The translations under genes and the position numbers were made by a program. This document shows, one piece after another, positions 50,788 to 61,205 of a stretch of 64,000 nucleotides of DNA. Every line of letters begins with the position of its first letter. The stretch's first letter is position 1. The notes beneath the pieces are model-generated. The model was not told the DNA's origin and did no database searches. It saw nothing but the letters and a program-made list of their open reading frames with translations. The DNA comes from Sphingomonas paeninsulae (lineage in GTDB: Bacteria; Pseudomonadota; Alphaproteobacteria; Sphingomonadales; Sphingomonadaceae), in contig NZ_CP032829.1 of NCBI RefSeq assembly GCF_003660165.1, forward strand, positions 62,001-126,000. The letters are read 5' to 3'.

Positions 50788-52099
50788 GTTTCCATTCTTC
50801 GAAAGCGACGCGCGCGCGGGCTGTATAAAGGCGCTTTCGGTCGGCTTTCTTGCTTTTGCCTTCGAGCATCAGGGGCGGGAACAAACCGAAGTTGACGTTC
50901 ATCGGCTGATATGTGCTGGCATCCGCACCGCCGGTGATATGAGCGAGTAACGCACCAAATGCGGTGGTCAGCGGAGGCGGGGACATAGTCGTTCCCGATA
51001 GTTCTGCTGCGGCAAACCGACCGGCGAGCATCCCAATCGCGGCCGACTCCAGATAGCCTTCGCAGCCAGTGATCTGCCCGGCAAAACGGACGTGTGGCGC
51101 GGATTTCAGGCGGAGAGTTTCATCAAGCAGAATCGGCGACTTGATGAACGTGTTTCGGTGGAGCCCACCGAGGCGCGCGAACTCAGCATTTTGCAGCCCG
51201 GGAATCATGCGAAAAATGCGAACCTGTTCGGCGTGTTTTAGCTTCGTCTGGAATCCGACGATGTTCCAAAGCGTGCCGAGGGCATTGTCCTGACGGAGTT
51301 GGACGACAGCCCAAGGCCAATGTCCTGTTTTGGGATTATCCAACCCGACTGGCTTCATCGGGCCATACAGCAAAGTGTCGACGCCACGTTCGGCCATCAC
51401 TTCGATAGGCATACAGCCATCGAAATAAGGGGTGTCGGCCTCCCATTCCTTGAACGCCATTTTATCGGCGGCGAGCAGGGCTTCGTAGAAAGCAAGGTAT
51501 TCAGCCTTGTTCATCGGGCAGTTGATATAATCCGCACCATCTCCCTTGTCCCAGCGTGACGCCATCCACGCGGTGTCCATGTCGATGGAGTCGTGATGGA
51601 CAATGGGGGCGAGCGCATCGAAAAATGCGAGCGCGTCCTCACCTGTTTCTACGCCGATGGCGGCGGCCAATGAAGGTGCCGTCAGCGGGCCGGTGGCGAT
51701 GATCACAGGACCAGAGGGGAGAATATCGATCCGCTCGCGAACAAGGTCGATACCAGGATGGTTTGCGATGGCTTCGGTAACGGACTGCGAGAAGGCGTCG
51801 CGATCAACCGCGAGGGCGGAGCCGGCAGGAACTTTATGGCGGTCAGCACAGGCCATGATTAGCGAGTTCAGGCCGCGCATTTCGGCATGGAGTAAGCCAA
51901 CTGCGTTAGATTCCGCGTCGTCAGAACGAAAGCTATTTGAACAAACCAGTTCCGCGAGACTTTCGGTACGGTGAGCTGCGGTTTCGTCACCGCCGCCGCG
52001 CATCTCGGACAAACGGACCTTGTGCCCGGCTTCGGCAAGCTGCCATGCAGCTTCGGAACCAGCGAGGCCACCGCCAATGAGGTGAATATCGTGTGTCAT
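50717..52099 (-). CDS. trmFO: Folate-dependent tRNA (uracil-54) methyltransferase TrmFO
   Basis: TrmFO makes ribothymidine 54 in the tRNA T-loop using methylenetetrahydrofolate and FAD. The 460-residue product has the FAD motif [22 protein letters not shown], the CSNSFRSDD segment, [19 protein letters not shown] with the catalytic cysteine, and [18 protein letters not shown] with the second cysteine. ATG at 52099 gives the normal start. It overlaps the EF-hand gene at its 3' end, and lies one base after the DUF952 gene. Confidence 0.95.
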   Translation of the reverse strand: MTHDIHLIGGGLAGSEAAWQLAEAGHKVRLSEMRGGGDETAAHRTESLAELVCSNSFRSDDAESNAVGLLHAEMRGLNSLIMACADRHKVPAGSALAVDRDAFSQSVTEAIANHPGIDLVRERIDILPSGPVIIATGPLTAPSLAAAIGVETGEDALAFFDALAPIVHHDSIDMDTAWMASRWDKGDGADYINCPMNKAEYLAFYEALLAADKMAFKEWEADTPYFDGCMPIEVMAERGVDTLLYGPMKPVGLDNPKTGHWPWAVVQLRQDNALGTLWNIVGFQTKLKHAEQVRIFRMIPGLQNAEFARLGGLHRNTFIKSPILLDETLRLKSAPHVRFAGQITGCEGYLESAAIGMLAGRFAAAELSGTTMSPPPLTTAFGALLAHITGGADASTYQPMNVNFGLFPPLMLEGKSKKADRKRLYTARARVAFEEWKLTLPPAHLQQPELAHPEHISLSV

Positions 52100-52100
52100 G

Positions 52101-52391
52101 TTAGCGTGTTTCAACCACCGCGCTGATCGGCAAGACGCCATAATAATGCGGGAACAGCGCACCCCCTCGGGATACTTCCCATTTCACGAGATCACCCAAC
52201 GCATCGAGATCGATGCTGGCAATCACCAGTTCCGATTGCCCCAGAAAATGCCTGCCCAGCGTCTCGTCCAACTGGTCCGCCGTCGACATATGAATATAGC
52301 CGTCAGCCAGATCGACGGGCGCTCCTGCGAACACACCGTCGGTCTGGAATTGTTGCCACTGGTCAGCCGTCAGTATCTTGTAGGCGATCAT
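52101..52391 (-). CDS. DUF952 family protein
   Basis: A 96-residue DUF952 protein: [37 protein letters not shown] and the C-terminal [11 protein letters not shown]. The fold resembles the ADP-ribosyltransferase-like/RNA 2'-phosphotransferase-related group, but function is unknown. Its ATG overlaps the gyrA stop by four bases (ATGA) and trmFO starts one base after its own stop, so gyrA, this gene and trmFO form one tight operon. Confidence 0.88.
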   Translation of the reverse strand: MIAYKILTADQWQQFQTDGVFAGAPVDLADGYIHMSTADQLDETLGRHFLGQSELVIASIDLDALGDLVKWEVSRGGALFPHYYGVLPISAVVETR

Positions 52392-55150
52392 TCTTCGGGT
52401 AACGCGCTTTCTTCACCGCCATCGGCCACATCTTCGCCGATTACCGCACCGTCATCAGGTGCGAGTTCCGGAGTCAGGTCGGTTAGCACGGCTTCGGCTT
52501 CGTCGACGGTTTCCTCGATGCGGGCTGCACCGACGACGTGTTCGCCCTTGCCGACGTCGAAAAGTTTCACCCCAGCTGAGTTGCGGCCGATCACGCGAAG
52601 GTCACCGACCGTCAGGCGGATCAGCTTCGCCTGATCGGTGACGAGGATCAGTTGCTGGCCGTCGGATGCCGGGAAGCTGGCCACAACAGCACCGTTGCGA
52701 GCAATGTTGTCGATATTCCCGATGCCCTGGCCACCGCGATTTGTGCGGCGATATTCATAGGCCGACGAACGCTTGCCATAGCCGTTGGCGCAGACGGTCA
52801 AGATGAACTGCTCATTCGCGTGCATTTCGTTCATGAGTTCGACTGAAAGCATCGCTTCGTTGTCGTTTTCCTTCCACGGCGCAGCGCGGAGATATGCATC
52901 GCGATCCTCTGTACTGGCTCCGGAGCGGTGGAGGATCGACAGTGATATAACCTCGTCGTCGCCTTTCAGTGTCACACCGCGAACGCCAGTTGCGGTACGG
53001 CTCTGGAATTCACGCACGTCGGTGCCTTCGAAGCGGATCGCTTTGCCACCGCGCGTGGCGAGCAGGACGTCGTCGGCTTCGGTCAGCAATGCAACGCCAA
53101 TCAAACGGTCAGCGCTTTCGTCATCGAAGCGCATGGCGATCTTGCCTGCGGTCGGCACGTTAGCAAACGCATCCATCGAGTTGCGGCGGACCAGACCCCT
53201 GGCAGTCGCGAACATGACGTGCAGCGCACCCCAACTGCTTTCGTCTTCGGGCAGTGGCAGGACAGTCGAGATCGTCTCGCCGGTCGCCAGCGGCAACAGG
53301 TTGATCATCGGACGTCCGCGCGTGGCGGGACCACCTTCGGGAAGGCGCCAGACTTTCATCCGATAGACTTTGCCGAGCGTCGAGAAGAACAGCACCGGAG
53401 TATGGGTGCTGGTCACGAACAAATTCGTGATCGCGTCCTCATCCTTGGTGTTCATGCCCGAGCGCCCCTTGCCCCCACGTGCCTGTGCACGAAAGGTTTC
53501 CAGCGGGGTGCGCTTGATATAGCCGTCGAGCGTCACGGTGACGACCATATCGACGCGTTCGATCAGGGCCTCGTCCTCAATACCATCGAATGCGGCGGTG
53601 ATCTCGGAGCGGCGTGGCGTTGCAAATTCGTCGCGGATAGCGACAAGTTCTTCGCGCATGACTTCATACAGGCGCACGCGGTTGCCGAGGATTTCAAGCA
53701 GTTCGCCGATGACGATGGCGAGCCCCTTGAGCTCCTCACCGATCTCGTCGCGCCCGAGTGCCGTCAAACGGACCAGACGCAGTTCGAGGATCGCACGAAC
53801 CTGAATGTCGGACAGCTTGTATGTGTCGCTGCCAGCTTGTGGTTCGATGGCCTCGACAATGGCGATGTACGGCAGAATTTCGCCAATCGGCCATTCGCGC
53901 GAACTCAATTTTTCGCGGGCTTCGGCGGGGCTTGCGGACCCCCGGATGATCCTGACGACTTCATCGAGATTGCTGACCGCAACCACGAGACCGAGCAAGA
54001 TGTGCGCGCGGTCGCGGGCCTTTGCCAGTTCGAATTTGGACCTGCGCGTGATGACTTCCTCGCGGAACTTCACGAATGCTTCGATCATGTCGCGCAGTGT
54101 CAGCGTTTCCGGACGACCGCCACGAATGGCGAGCATGTTGGCCGGAAAGCTCGACTGCGCGGGCGTGTGCCGCCACAACTGATTGAGCACGACATCGGGT
54201 GTTGCGTCACGCTTCAGGTCGATGACGATGCGGACGCCTTCACGGTTCGATTCGTCGCGAATGTCGCTGACGCCTTCGATGCGCTTGTCCTTGGCGGCTT
54301 CAGCAATCTTTTCGACCAAGCCGTTCTTGCCGGTCTGAAAGGGAACTTCGGTGAGGACGATCGAGCGACGGTCGCCGCGACCTTCCTCGACGACGTGCCG
54401 CGACCGCATAATGATCGAACCGCGACCCGTGGCATAGGCGGAACGTGCGCCGTGGGTGCCGAGGATCAGACCGCCGGTAGGGAAATCGGGTGCTGGCACG
54501 ATTTCGTAAAGTTCTTCGACGGTGATCGCGCCATTTTCCATATACGCGAGACAGGCATTAATGACCTCGCCGAGGTTATGCGGCGGAATGTTGGTCGCCA
54601 TGCCGACGGCGATGCCGCCCGCGCCGTTGACCAGCAAATTTGGATAGCGGGCAGGCAAAACCTGTGGCTCGCGCTCCGAACCGTCATAATTGGGCGTGAA
54701 ATCGACGGTGTCCTTGTCAATGTCATCAAGGAGACCGCTACCCGCGACCTTCGCCAGACGAGCCTCGGTATAACGCATGGCGGCCGGTGGATCGGGGTCC
54801 ATCGAGCCGAAGTTACCCTGACCATCGATCAGCGGCAGGCGCATCGACCAGTCCTGTGTCATGCGGGCCAGCGCATCATAGATCGATTGATCGCCGTGCG
54901 GGTGATATTTACCCATCGCGTCGCCGACGATGCGGGCGCACTTGCGATAGGCTTTGTTGTGGACGAACCCGCTTTCATGCGCGGACCACAGAATACGGCG
55001 GTGAACAGGCTTCAGGCCATCGCGGACATCAGGCAGCGCGCGCGCGACGATTACCGACATGGCATAGTCGAGATAACTCGACTTCATTTCATCGACGATG
55101 TTGATCGGCGTGATGTCGGAAGGGTCGGCGAGAATTAGCTCGTCGCTCAT
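52388..55150 (-). CDS. gyrA: DNA gyrase subunit A
   Basis: GyrA cuts and rejoins DNA in the gyrase that introduces negative supercoils. The 920-residue chain has the breakage-reunion domain with the catalytic tyrosine in [10 protein letters not shown] near residue 128. The quinolone-resistance region contains [12 protein letters not shown] and the normal serine-to-aspartate pattern is changed to DQSI, as is usual in some alphaproteobacteria. The GyrA box [11 protein letters not shown] distinguishes it from topoisomerase IV ParC, and the C-terminal pinwheel domain is complete with an acidic tail. Confidence 0.97.
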   Translation of the reverse strand: MSDELILADPSDITPINIVDEMKSSYLDYAMSVIVARALPDVRDGLKPVHRRILWSAHESGFVHNKAYRKCARIVGDAMGKYHPHGDQSIYDALARMTQDWSMRLPLIDGQGNFGSMDPDPPAAMRYTEARLAKVAGSGLLDDIDKDTVDFTPNYDGSEREPQVLPARYPNLLVNGAGGIAVGMATNIPPHNLGEVINACLAYMENGAITVEELYEIVPAPDFPTGGLILGTHGARSAYATGRGSIIMRSRHVVEEGRGDRRSIVLTEVPFQTGKNGLVEKIAEAAKDKRIEGVSDIRDESNREGVRIVIDLKRDATPDVVLNQLWRHTPAQSSFPANMLAIRGGRPETLTLRDMIEAFVKFREEVITRRSKFELAKARDRAHILLGLVVAVSNLDEVVRIIRGSASPAEAREKLSSREWPIGEILPYIAIVEAIEPQAGSDTYKLSDIQVRAILELRLVRLTALGRDEIGEELKGLAIVIGELLEILGNRVRLYEVMREELVAIRDEFATPRRSEITAAFDGIEDEALIERVDMVVTVTLDGYIKRTPLETFRAQARGGKGRSGMNTKDEDAITNLFVTSTHTPVLFFSTLGKVYRMKVWRLPEGGPATRGRPMINLLPLATGETISTVLPLPEDESSWGALHVMFATARGLVRRNSMDAFANVPTAGKIAMRFDDESADRLIGVALLTEADDVLLATRGGKAIRFEGTDVREFQSRTATGVRGVTLKGDDEVISLSILHRSGASTEDRDAYLRAAPWKENDNEAMLSVELMNEMHANEQFILTVCANGYGKRSSAYEYRRTNRGGQGIGNIDNIARNGAVVASFPASDGQQLILVTDQAKLIRLTVGDLRVIGRNSAGVKLFDVGKGEHVVGAARIEETVDEAEAVLTDLTPELAPDDGAVIGEDVADGGEESALPEE

Positions 55151-55207
55151 GTGGGGAACTGTCTTTCGTTACGATTGGCGTATGACGATATAGTGACAGC
55201 TACCCTA

Positions 55208-55222
55208 GCCGCTTGGAGCGGC
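55208..55222. terminator. Small hairpin between gyrA and the repeat-rich gene
   Basis: GCCGCT at 55208-55213 pairs with AGCGGC at 55217-55222 around a three-base loop. It lies downstream of the repeat-rich exported-protein gene on the minus strand, without a T-run, and is only a possible terminator. Confidence 0.3.
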
Positions 55223-55278
55223 AAATGCCACCCCGCTCACCGACGGCGGACCGCAGCGGGCAGGGTGGATTCAGAGCG

Positions 55279-55632
55279 TTATTTGCAGGCTTTTTTGGTG
55301 GCGTTGCCAGCCAGCGAGCAATTATAGGTGATGGTCTTGCCCGTCGTGGTCTTGGTGGTCACCATGCGACCGGCTGGGGTGGACACCGTTTTACGCGGAG
55401 CAGCACGCATAGCAGTCGTTGCTGGCTTTGCGGCCACCATCGGCTTGGCGGGCGCCATTGCCGGTTTTGCAGCGGCCATCGGCTTAGCCGGAGCCAGGGC
55501 TGGCTTTACGGGCTTGACGGCCTTTGCCGCGGTCGCCGGAGCAGCCGACATAGAATTGGCAGGAGCGGCATGAGCAGCGCCCGTCATCAGGGTGAGCGCG
55601 GCAAGAGCAGGTGTAAAACGAAGAAACGACAT
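55279..55632 (-). CDS. Exported low-complexity Ala/Pro/Lys repeat protein
   Basis: A 117-residue protein with a signal peptide cleaved after AAHA near residue 23. Residues 30-75 are built of short near-repeats, PALAPAKPMAAAKPAMAPAKPM and variants, and the C-terminal 40 residues form a distinct block, RMVTTKTTTGKTITYNCSLAGNATKKAC, with two cysteines that could form a disulfide. The repeats may act as a flexible periplasmic spacer. The function is unknown. It is separate from gyrA, transcribed toward it. Confidence 0.7.
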   Translation of the reverse strand: MSFLRFTPALAALTLMTGAAHAAPANSMSAAPATAAKAVKPVKPALAPAKPMAAAKPAMAPAKPMVAAKPATTAMRAAPRKTVSTPAGRMVTTKTTTGKTITYNCSLAGNATKKACK

Positions 55633-55912
55633 CGTACTTCTCCCAAAAAGACGAACGATGCTATTTAAATCGCTCGCAATGCTAGAGATGAACGCTTCCT
55701 GATGGCGCGGCTATGGCGCGTTCATGACATTCGCGTCACAATTGGACCGCTTCATCGCAACCCTATGGTCCAAAGTGCGTTCATACGGCGAGGCTTTTCC
55801 AAAGCGGACACGGTCGCCGGGTGCTTGTGCGGTCGTTACGCGAAGGCTAGTCACGAAATGAACGCGGTCGTCCGGTCAAGGGCTCGTGAATACACCGTTT
55901 TAGGAGGAAAGA

Positions 55913-57153
55913 ATGAAGCTGGTATCGACTTTTGCGCTGAGTATGGCGCTGACGATGGGAAGCGTTGGCTTCAGCGCGGCCGTTGCCAAGGAAAAGCCGG
56001 CGGCAAATGCGACTGTTCAACTGAGCAAGGAATATCGTACTGCGGCCGCTCCGGTTCAGGAAGCTATCAAGGTGGGCAACCTGCCTGACGCACTCACCAA
56101 GCTGGCGGCAGCCGATGCCGCAGCAAAATCCCCTGACGAACTCTTCATCTCAGCACAATTCCGCTATCAGATTGCAACTGCTCAAAAAGACACCGCTGCT
56201 CAGGGCAAAGCTATCGACGCGATGCTGGCAAGCGGGGCGCCCCTGCTTCAATGGCACCCCAGCTCGCACTTGCATCCGGGCAAGCCGCCTATCAGGCAGG
56301 TAATTATCAGCGGGCAAGTCAGATGCTGACTGAAGCGCAGCGTTTGGGCAACAAGACACCGGACATCTACCTCTTGCTGGCCGAGACTGATTTCAAGCTC
56401 AATCAGATTCCGGCGGGGCTTGCTGCTGTCCAACAGGCAATCACAGCGCAGGAAGCAACGGGCCAGAAAGCTCCGAAGGAATGGTACGCTCGTGCCGCTT
56501 CGGTCGCTTACAAAGCCAAGCTAACCGGCGAAACCGCAAAATGGACGCGGGCTCAATTGAAAGCTTATCCGAATACCGAGAATTGGCGTAGCGCCCTGGT
56601 CATCTATCGCGACAGTGCCACCCGCGATGGGTCGATTAATCTCGACATCTTCCGCCTGATGCGCGCCACCAAGAGCCTGGCGGGCGAACGAGATTATTAT
56701 GAATATGCTGCATTGGCGACCGAACGAGGCCTTCCTGGCGAAGCAAAGTCGGTAGCCGACGAGGGTTTTGCTACCAGCGCCGTCCCTGCTGGTAGCAAGG
56801 CCGTCAGCGAAATCAGGTCGATGGCAAATGCGAAAACGGCGGGCGATCGTGCCAGCCTTGCTGCGTCCGAGCGTACTGCGGGTTCGGCTGCAACCGGCAA
56901 GATCGCTCTCGGAACCGCCGATGCGTATCTGGGTTATGGCGACAATGAAAAAGCGATCGCGCTTTACAAGATCGCCTTGACCAAGGGTGGCATCGATGCC
57001 GATGCAGCCAACACGCACCTTGGTGTCGCGCTTTTCCGGGCGGGACAGAAAGATGCTGCCAAGGCTGCATTTACGGCGGTTAATGCCAATGGCACGCGCG
57101 GCGAAATTGCGGCGTTCTGGTTGCTGTATCTCGACCAGCCAGCGACTGCATGA
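55913..57153 (+). CDS. Exported TPR-type protein, one frameshift (probable sequence error)
   Basis: An exported protein of about 413 residues. The first frame begins with a signal peptide (MKLVSTFALSMALTMG, cleavage near SFSAAVAKE) and helical repeats; it breaks near ASGAP, and the second frame continues MAPQLALASGQAAYQAGNYQRASQMLTEAQRLG to the stop. One extra base in the CCCC at 56240-56243 (or the GGGG at 56234-56237) joins them. The product is a string of tetratricopeptide-like hairpins, usually protein-binding scaffolds. The ribosome site AGGAGGAAAG is excellent. It ends in a strong hairpin. Confidence 0.78.
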
Positions 57154-57160
57154 TCATGAC

Positions 57161-57186
57161 AGGCCGACCGGTGCTCCGGTCGGCCT
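57161..57186. terminator. Bidirectional hairpin between the TPR gene and the Lrp-family gene
   Basis: AGGCCGACCGG at 57161-57171 pairs perfectly with CCGGTCGGCCT at 57176-57186 around a four-base loop. It lies between two convergent genes and could end transcription from both sides. No T-run follows. Confidence 0.65.
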
Positions 57187-57664
57187 AGACATCCTGTGGG
57201 ACAGGTACGCCGGGCATCTGTTTCGCCCGGCGGATCGTCAGCGAAGTCTTCACGCTGGCAACATTAGGCGCAGTGGTAAGCGATGATGTCAGGAAGTTCT
57301 GAAACTCTTGCAAATCGCGCGCGACGACTTTCAATATAAAGTCGATCTCGCCATTCAGCATATGACATTCACGAACCTGATCTAGTGCTTCGACATGACG
57401 CTCGAACGCCTGCAAATCTGACTCGGCCTGACTCTTTAGGCTCACCATGGCAAAGACGGTGATAGCATAGCCAAGCTTCGCAGGGTCGAGTTCGGCGTGA
57501 TATCCTCGAATCACACCATCTTCTTCCAGGCTACGGACTCGACGTAAACACGGCGGAGCGGTCAACCCGACACGAGTTGCCAGTTCGACATTGGTCATGC
57601 GCCCTTCGTCCTGAAGTTCCGCGAGTATTTGCAAATCGACCGAATCATAGGGACCGACAATCAT
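57185..57664 (-). CDS. Lrp/AsnC-family transcriptional regulator
   Basis: A 159-residue regulator with an N-terminal winged helix-turn-helix (DLQILAELQDEGRMTNVELATRVGLTAPPCLRRVRSLEEDG) and a C-terminal RAM effector-binding domain (VKSQAESDLQAFERHVEALDQVRECHMLNGEIDFILKVV). Such proteins sense amino acids and often control nearby or amino acid metabolism genes. No obvious target lies next to it. Confidence 0.92.
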   Translation of the reverse strand: MIVGPYDSVDLQILAELQDEGRMTNVELATRVGLTAPPCLRRVRSLEEDGVIRGYHAELDPAKLGYAITVFAMVSLKSQAESDLQAFERHVEALDQVRECHMLNGEIDFILKVVARDLQEFQNFLTSSLTTAPNVASVKTSLTIRRAKQMPGVPVPQDV

Positions 57665-57810
57665 CTGCGCATCATTCCTTGGCTCATCATGAGATTGTTA
57701 TAAGAAAATTGCCGCTCAGCACAATTGTGCCATAAAGTGACGTACCAATATGAGTCCTTGGCCCCGAACTCCTCCCGTTCTAATCGGGTGATCGAGCCGC
57801 AAATCGCGGC

Positions 57811-59445
57811 ATGCTGCCTCAAAGGCATTGGGGAGCCGACTACATCGTGCGATACGACGGAATGATCCGAACAATACTTGCGTTACCAACAACCGATACC
57901 GGCTCGCGAACCGCTGCCTGGCGACAATTGGTGGATATTGTTGCGCAGGGAGGGAGCCGCATGGCTCCCGAGCTTCGCGCAATGGCTCACGAACGTATTG
58001 CCGAACTGCGTGACATGGTTCCAGCCAACGAAAGGCGCAAGGCAGCGGCAAGCTTTGCCGACCGCGTCAACCAACCCGACGTCGTCGCTATTTTTGCAAC
58101 GGACGAGCCGGCGGTAGCCGCTCCTGTGGTTGCCCGTGCGACACTATCCGAAGCGGAATGGCTGGGGCTGCTTAGCACTTTCCCATCGACATCACGCGCA
58201 ATACTACGAAACCGCCGCGATCTGGGTCCAGTCGTCGAACGTGCGCTGGCAAGTTTTGGCCCATCCGATTTCGCGCTGCCCGATGCATCGACTCCGACCA
58301 CGGCAGAGGAGTCGAGTTCGCAAATCCGAAATCTCGTCGCTCGGATCGAAGCTTTTCGCCGTCAGGCGGCCTCGGCTCCGCAGGTCGAAGAACCCGCGCT
58401 CGCCATACCCGAAACCTTTGTTTTCGAAGCCAGCATATATGGCGAGATCGACTGGATTTACGGCGTGGCACGAGAGGCAGTGATCGGTCTTTCGATTGCC
58501 GATATCGCGCCGCCGCGTGAACAGGGCGTCGATGGGCAGGCTGCAGGTGCCTATCGTCGTCGTGCGCCGTTCAAGGATGCGCGGCTGGTGGTTGCAGGTC
58601 ATGGTCCGGCCAGCGGCGACTGGCTGATCTCCGCCACGCCGGTCTTCAACCCACGCAACGGACGTTTCGCGGGTTACCACGGCAATGCACGCCGTCCGCG
58701 TCGCGACGAACGGGCAGGGGGTGAACAGGGGCCACTATCCGGAACAGCCCTGCCAGCCGATTCGCTGCGTCAGTTGGTTCATGAACTGCGCACGCCGCTG
58801 AACGCGATCCAGGGGTTTGCCGAAATGATCGATCGCCAGATTCTAGGTCCCGCCGCAGCGGCCTATCGGACGCGCGCCCAATTCGTAGTCGGCGAATCGC
58901 GCCGCTTGCTGGAGGTTGTCGACGATCTGGATGCCGCAGCACGACTGGACAGCGCGCGATTCGATCGAGAGGAGGGGACCAGCAATGCCGGTGTCGTGCT
59001 TCAACGAATCGCCAGCGAACAACGCGCCGCTCTCGCATTACGCGGGGTAGCTCTGCACACCAAAGTCGAAGCGAATATCATGGTTTCGATTGCCGAACCG
59101 CTCCTCGATCGCATGATTCGCCGCTTGCTGGCTTCTGTTCTTGGGCTGTCGCGCATGGGTGATTCGGCTCAGGTCGAGCTCGTTGCACACGGTGGCGGGA
59201 TCATTCTGACAATTTCGCGGCCCGCAGTCCTGCATGGCCGCGATGAACGCGCGTTGCTCGACCCTGCTTATGGTCCAGAGGGTGAGTGGCCCGACGCGCC
59301 AATACTCGGGCTGGGCTTCACACTGCGTCTGATCGCGAATCTGGCCCGTGAGACGGGTGCGAAACTTAAATTGACCGATGATGCCTTTAGCCTGCTGTTG
59401 CCCCCTGTCGGGGCTTTACAGGTGCAGCACGAAGAACAAGTTTAA
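57811..59445 (+). CDS. Histidine kinase-like protein with degenerate ATPase domain
   Basis: A protein of up to 544 residues. The N-terminal third (about 35-150) is a helical block similar to DUF2336 (VDIVAQGGSRMAPELRAMAHERIAEL). A PAS-like middle follows (about 190-290), then a HisKA domain with the phosphorylated histidine in LVHELRTPLNAIQGFAEM near residue 325. The catalytic domain is weak: the N-box asparagine is not found in DRMIRRLLASVLGL and the G boxes are abnormal apart from GLGFTLRLIANLARETGAKLKL. It lacks membrane segments. The start is uncertain: ATG at 57811 or at 57862. Confidence 0.78.
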   Translation: MLPQRHWGADYIVRYDGMIRTILALPTTDTGSRTAAWRQLVDIVAQGGSRMAPELRAMAHERIAELRDMVPANERRKAAASFADRVNQPDVVAIFATDEPAVAAPVVARATLSEAEWLGLLSTFPSTSRAILRNRRDLGPVVERALASFGPSDFALPDASTPTTAEESSSQIRNLVARIEAFRRQAASAPQVEEPALAIPETFVFEASIYGEIDWIYGVAREAVIGLSIADIAPPREQGVDGQAAGAYRRRAPFKDARLVVAGHGPASGDWLISATPVFNPRNGRFAGYHGNARRPRRDERAGGEQGPLSGTALPADSLRQLVHELRTPLNAIQGFAEMIDRQILGPAAAAYRTRAQFVVGESRRLLEVVDDLDAAARLDSARFDREEGTSNAGVVLQRIASEQRAALALRGVALHTKVEANIMVSIAEPLLDRMIRRLLASVLGLSRMGDSAQVELVAHGGGIILTISRPAVLHGRDERALLDPAYGPEGEWPDAPILGLGFTLRLIANLARETGAKLKLTDDAFSLLLPPVGALQVQHEEQV

Positions 59446-59514
59446 CCGATCGGCAAAGGAGCGGCTTGTCAGCGAGGGCGAGCGTCCGCTATCGCGCGCT
59501 TCCGGTTGCTGACC

Positions 59515-59589
59515 GGGCCTGTAGCTCAATGGTAGAGCCGGCCGCTCATAACGGCTTGGTTGGGGGTTCGAATCCCTCCGGGCCCACCA
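59515..59589 (+). tRNA. tRNA with CAT anticodon (Met or Ile2)
   Basis: A complete 75-base tRNA with encoded CCA: acceptor GGGCCTG/CGGGCCC, D-arm AGCTCAATGGTAGAGC, anticodon loop CTCATAA and T-arm GGTTCGAATC. CAT can be elongator methionine or, after lysidine modification by TilS, isoleucine-2. The acceptor pairs C4-G69 and C5-G68 match the determinants known for TilS recognition in Escherichia coli, so Ile2 is favoured but not settled. Confidence 0.92.
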
Positions 59590-59668
59590 GCATCATTTTA
59601 GCGGCTTGCCTAATGGCATGTCATGCCGCTAGGGGCGGCGGGCCGATGAGATGTCGGCGACGAAATGT

Positions 59669-59748
<80 letters not shown>

Positions 59749-59873
59749 CGTTAAGTGGCCGGAATTGCTCTAGCAGTTCAGGCTACGACGGATTTTCCCG
59801 AAAAATCTTTTCGTAACGACCACCAGCGTGTGCGATTGCCATGTCGGGGTCGAACCTGCGCCTACATTCGCGA

Positions 59874-60685
59874 TCAGAGCATTTGCCAGATCGGATTCGC
59901 AGGGTCGGCTAACAGTTTGATCGTCAGCACAGCCGACATGATGACAAGAAGCGGGCGCACGCCACGCCCGCCAAACCGTAATGCCAGTCTCGCTCCGACC
60001 TGATTGCCCGCGACATTGGCTACGGCCATTCCTAGGCCCAGTATCCACAACATCTTACCGCCCGCGATCATTGCAATAAGACCGGCAAGATTCGTCGCGA
60101 GATTGAGGAATTTTGTAGTGGCAATTGCCCGGACAAGACCAAGGCCACCAAGCGCCACCAGCGCCGTGGTCATAAATGACCCGGTTCCAGGGCCGAAAAA
60201 GCCATCATAGAAACCGATGATCGTCAAAATCGCAGTCATGCCAATACGGCCAAGGCGGGGGTGTCGATCAAGCTCACTCATCGGCGGCGCGAACAGGAAG
60301 TAGAATCCCATCAAGATCACCAGCACTGGCACGAAAGCGGCAAGGAAAGCCGGATTGACGTGCTGGACCGCCGTTGCGCCGAGCGCTGACCCTATAAAGG
60401 CACCTATGGCGGGGGAATGAAGCGGCGAAGATCGACATGGCCGGCCCGCCAGAAGGTGAAGAACGCCGAAGCGGTACCGATCGTGCTTTGAAGCTTGTTG
60501 GTTGCCAGAGCGGCAACGGGCGGGATCCCACATGCCATCAACGCCGGGATGGTCAATAATCCTCCACCACCAGCCAACGCGTCAATTGCGCCAGCGATGA
60601 ACGCCACCCAAACGAGGATCAGGAAATATCGCCGGTTAAATGCACGACTCTCGCTTAGAGAATTCTCATCTGATCGCCAGTGCAT
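59874..60685 (-). CDS. Second TauE/SafE-family permease, one frameshift (probable sequence error)
   Basis: A sulfite exporter TauE/SafE-type permease of about 270 residues. From ATG at 60685 the first frame has FIAGAIDALAGGGGLLTIPALMACGIPPVAALATNKLQST, the standard family start, and ends after DLRRFIPP; the second frame continues AIGAFIGSALGATAVQHVNPAFL and IIGFYDGFFGPGTGSFMT, the central family motif, to the stop. One extra G in the GGGGG at 60411-60415 rejoins them. All predicted membrane segments are intact across the break. It is a paralog of the permease after secA but of a different subgroup. Confidence 0.85.
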
Positions 60686-60724
60686 TGCCTCGATCGATTC
60701 GTTAGCTCTCTCGTGCTTTGGTCA

Positions 60725-60761
60725 CAAAAAACGGGCGCTTCCCACGAAAGGAAACGCCCGT
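60725..60761 (-). terminator. Rho-independent terminator of the lipoprotein gene
   Basis: On the minus strand, ACGGGCG (60755-60761) pairs with CGCCCGT (60731-60737) and is followed by TTTTTTG, a proper intrinsic terminator. It lies 39 bases past the stop of the small lipoprotein gene. Confidence 0.8.
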
Positions 60762-60799
60762 CTCTCAACTCACTCGACCGCGGAAGCGATCGAAGCGAA

Positions 60800-61057
60800 T
60801 TACATCTTGTTCGAAACGTTCTCCGAAGCGTTGCTAACAGCGTTAGCAGCTTCAGCAACGTTACCGGCTGCAACAGCCGTGTCGTTCGACGATGCGGCAA
60901 CGTTCTCCGAAGCAGCATTCAGGCTGTCAGCGGCGTTGTCGAGTGCAACCGCAGCGTTGTCAGCAGCGTTAGCTGCATTCGCGGTGTCGGTAGGCTTGTT
61001 GCAGGCGGCCAGCGAAATCAGGCCGGCGGCAGCGAGAACAAAGCTAAGCTTCTTCAT
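60800..61057 (-). CDS. Small alanine/asparagine-rich lipoprotein
   Basis: An 85-residue lipoprotein. The lipobox LAACN places the lipidated cysteine at about residue 19. The mature part is a low-complexity helix of Ala, Asn and Asp with loosely repeated units (NAADNAA, LDNAADSLNAASENV, NAVSNASENVSN) without charge clusters. Its size and composition recall entericidin-type or Lpp-like small lipoproteins, but the match is only in style. A strong terminator after the gene suggests a monocistronic, abundant transcript. Confidence 0.75.
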   Translation of the reverse strand: MKKLSFVLAAAGLISLAACNKPTDTANAANAADNAAVALDNAADSLNAASENVAASSNDTAVAAGNVAEAANAVSNASENVSNKM

Positions 61058-61205
61058 TCAGGTGCTCCAAAATAGCATAGTAATACGGCCGGCCCGATTG
61101 CCGTCGCTGGGTGCCCCAATAACGCCACATTGCACCGCGTCAACGTAAAATTGCAGAAGGGTTACAGGCAAAAGCCGCAGAAAACCGCCATTTGCGCCAT
61201 AATTC

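Noticed and set aside
53219-55138. A 639-codon plus-strand open frame within gyrA
   Set aside because: It is the mirror of gyrA codon bias in a high-GC gene; its product has no recognisable domains.
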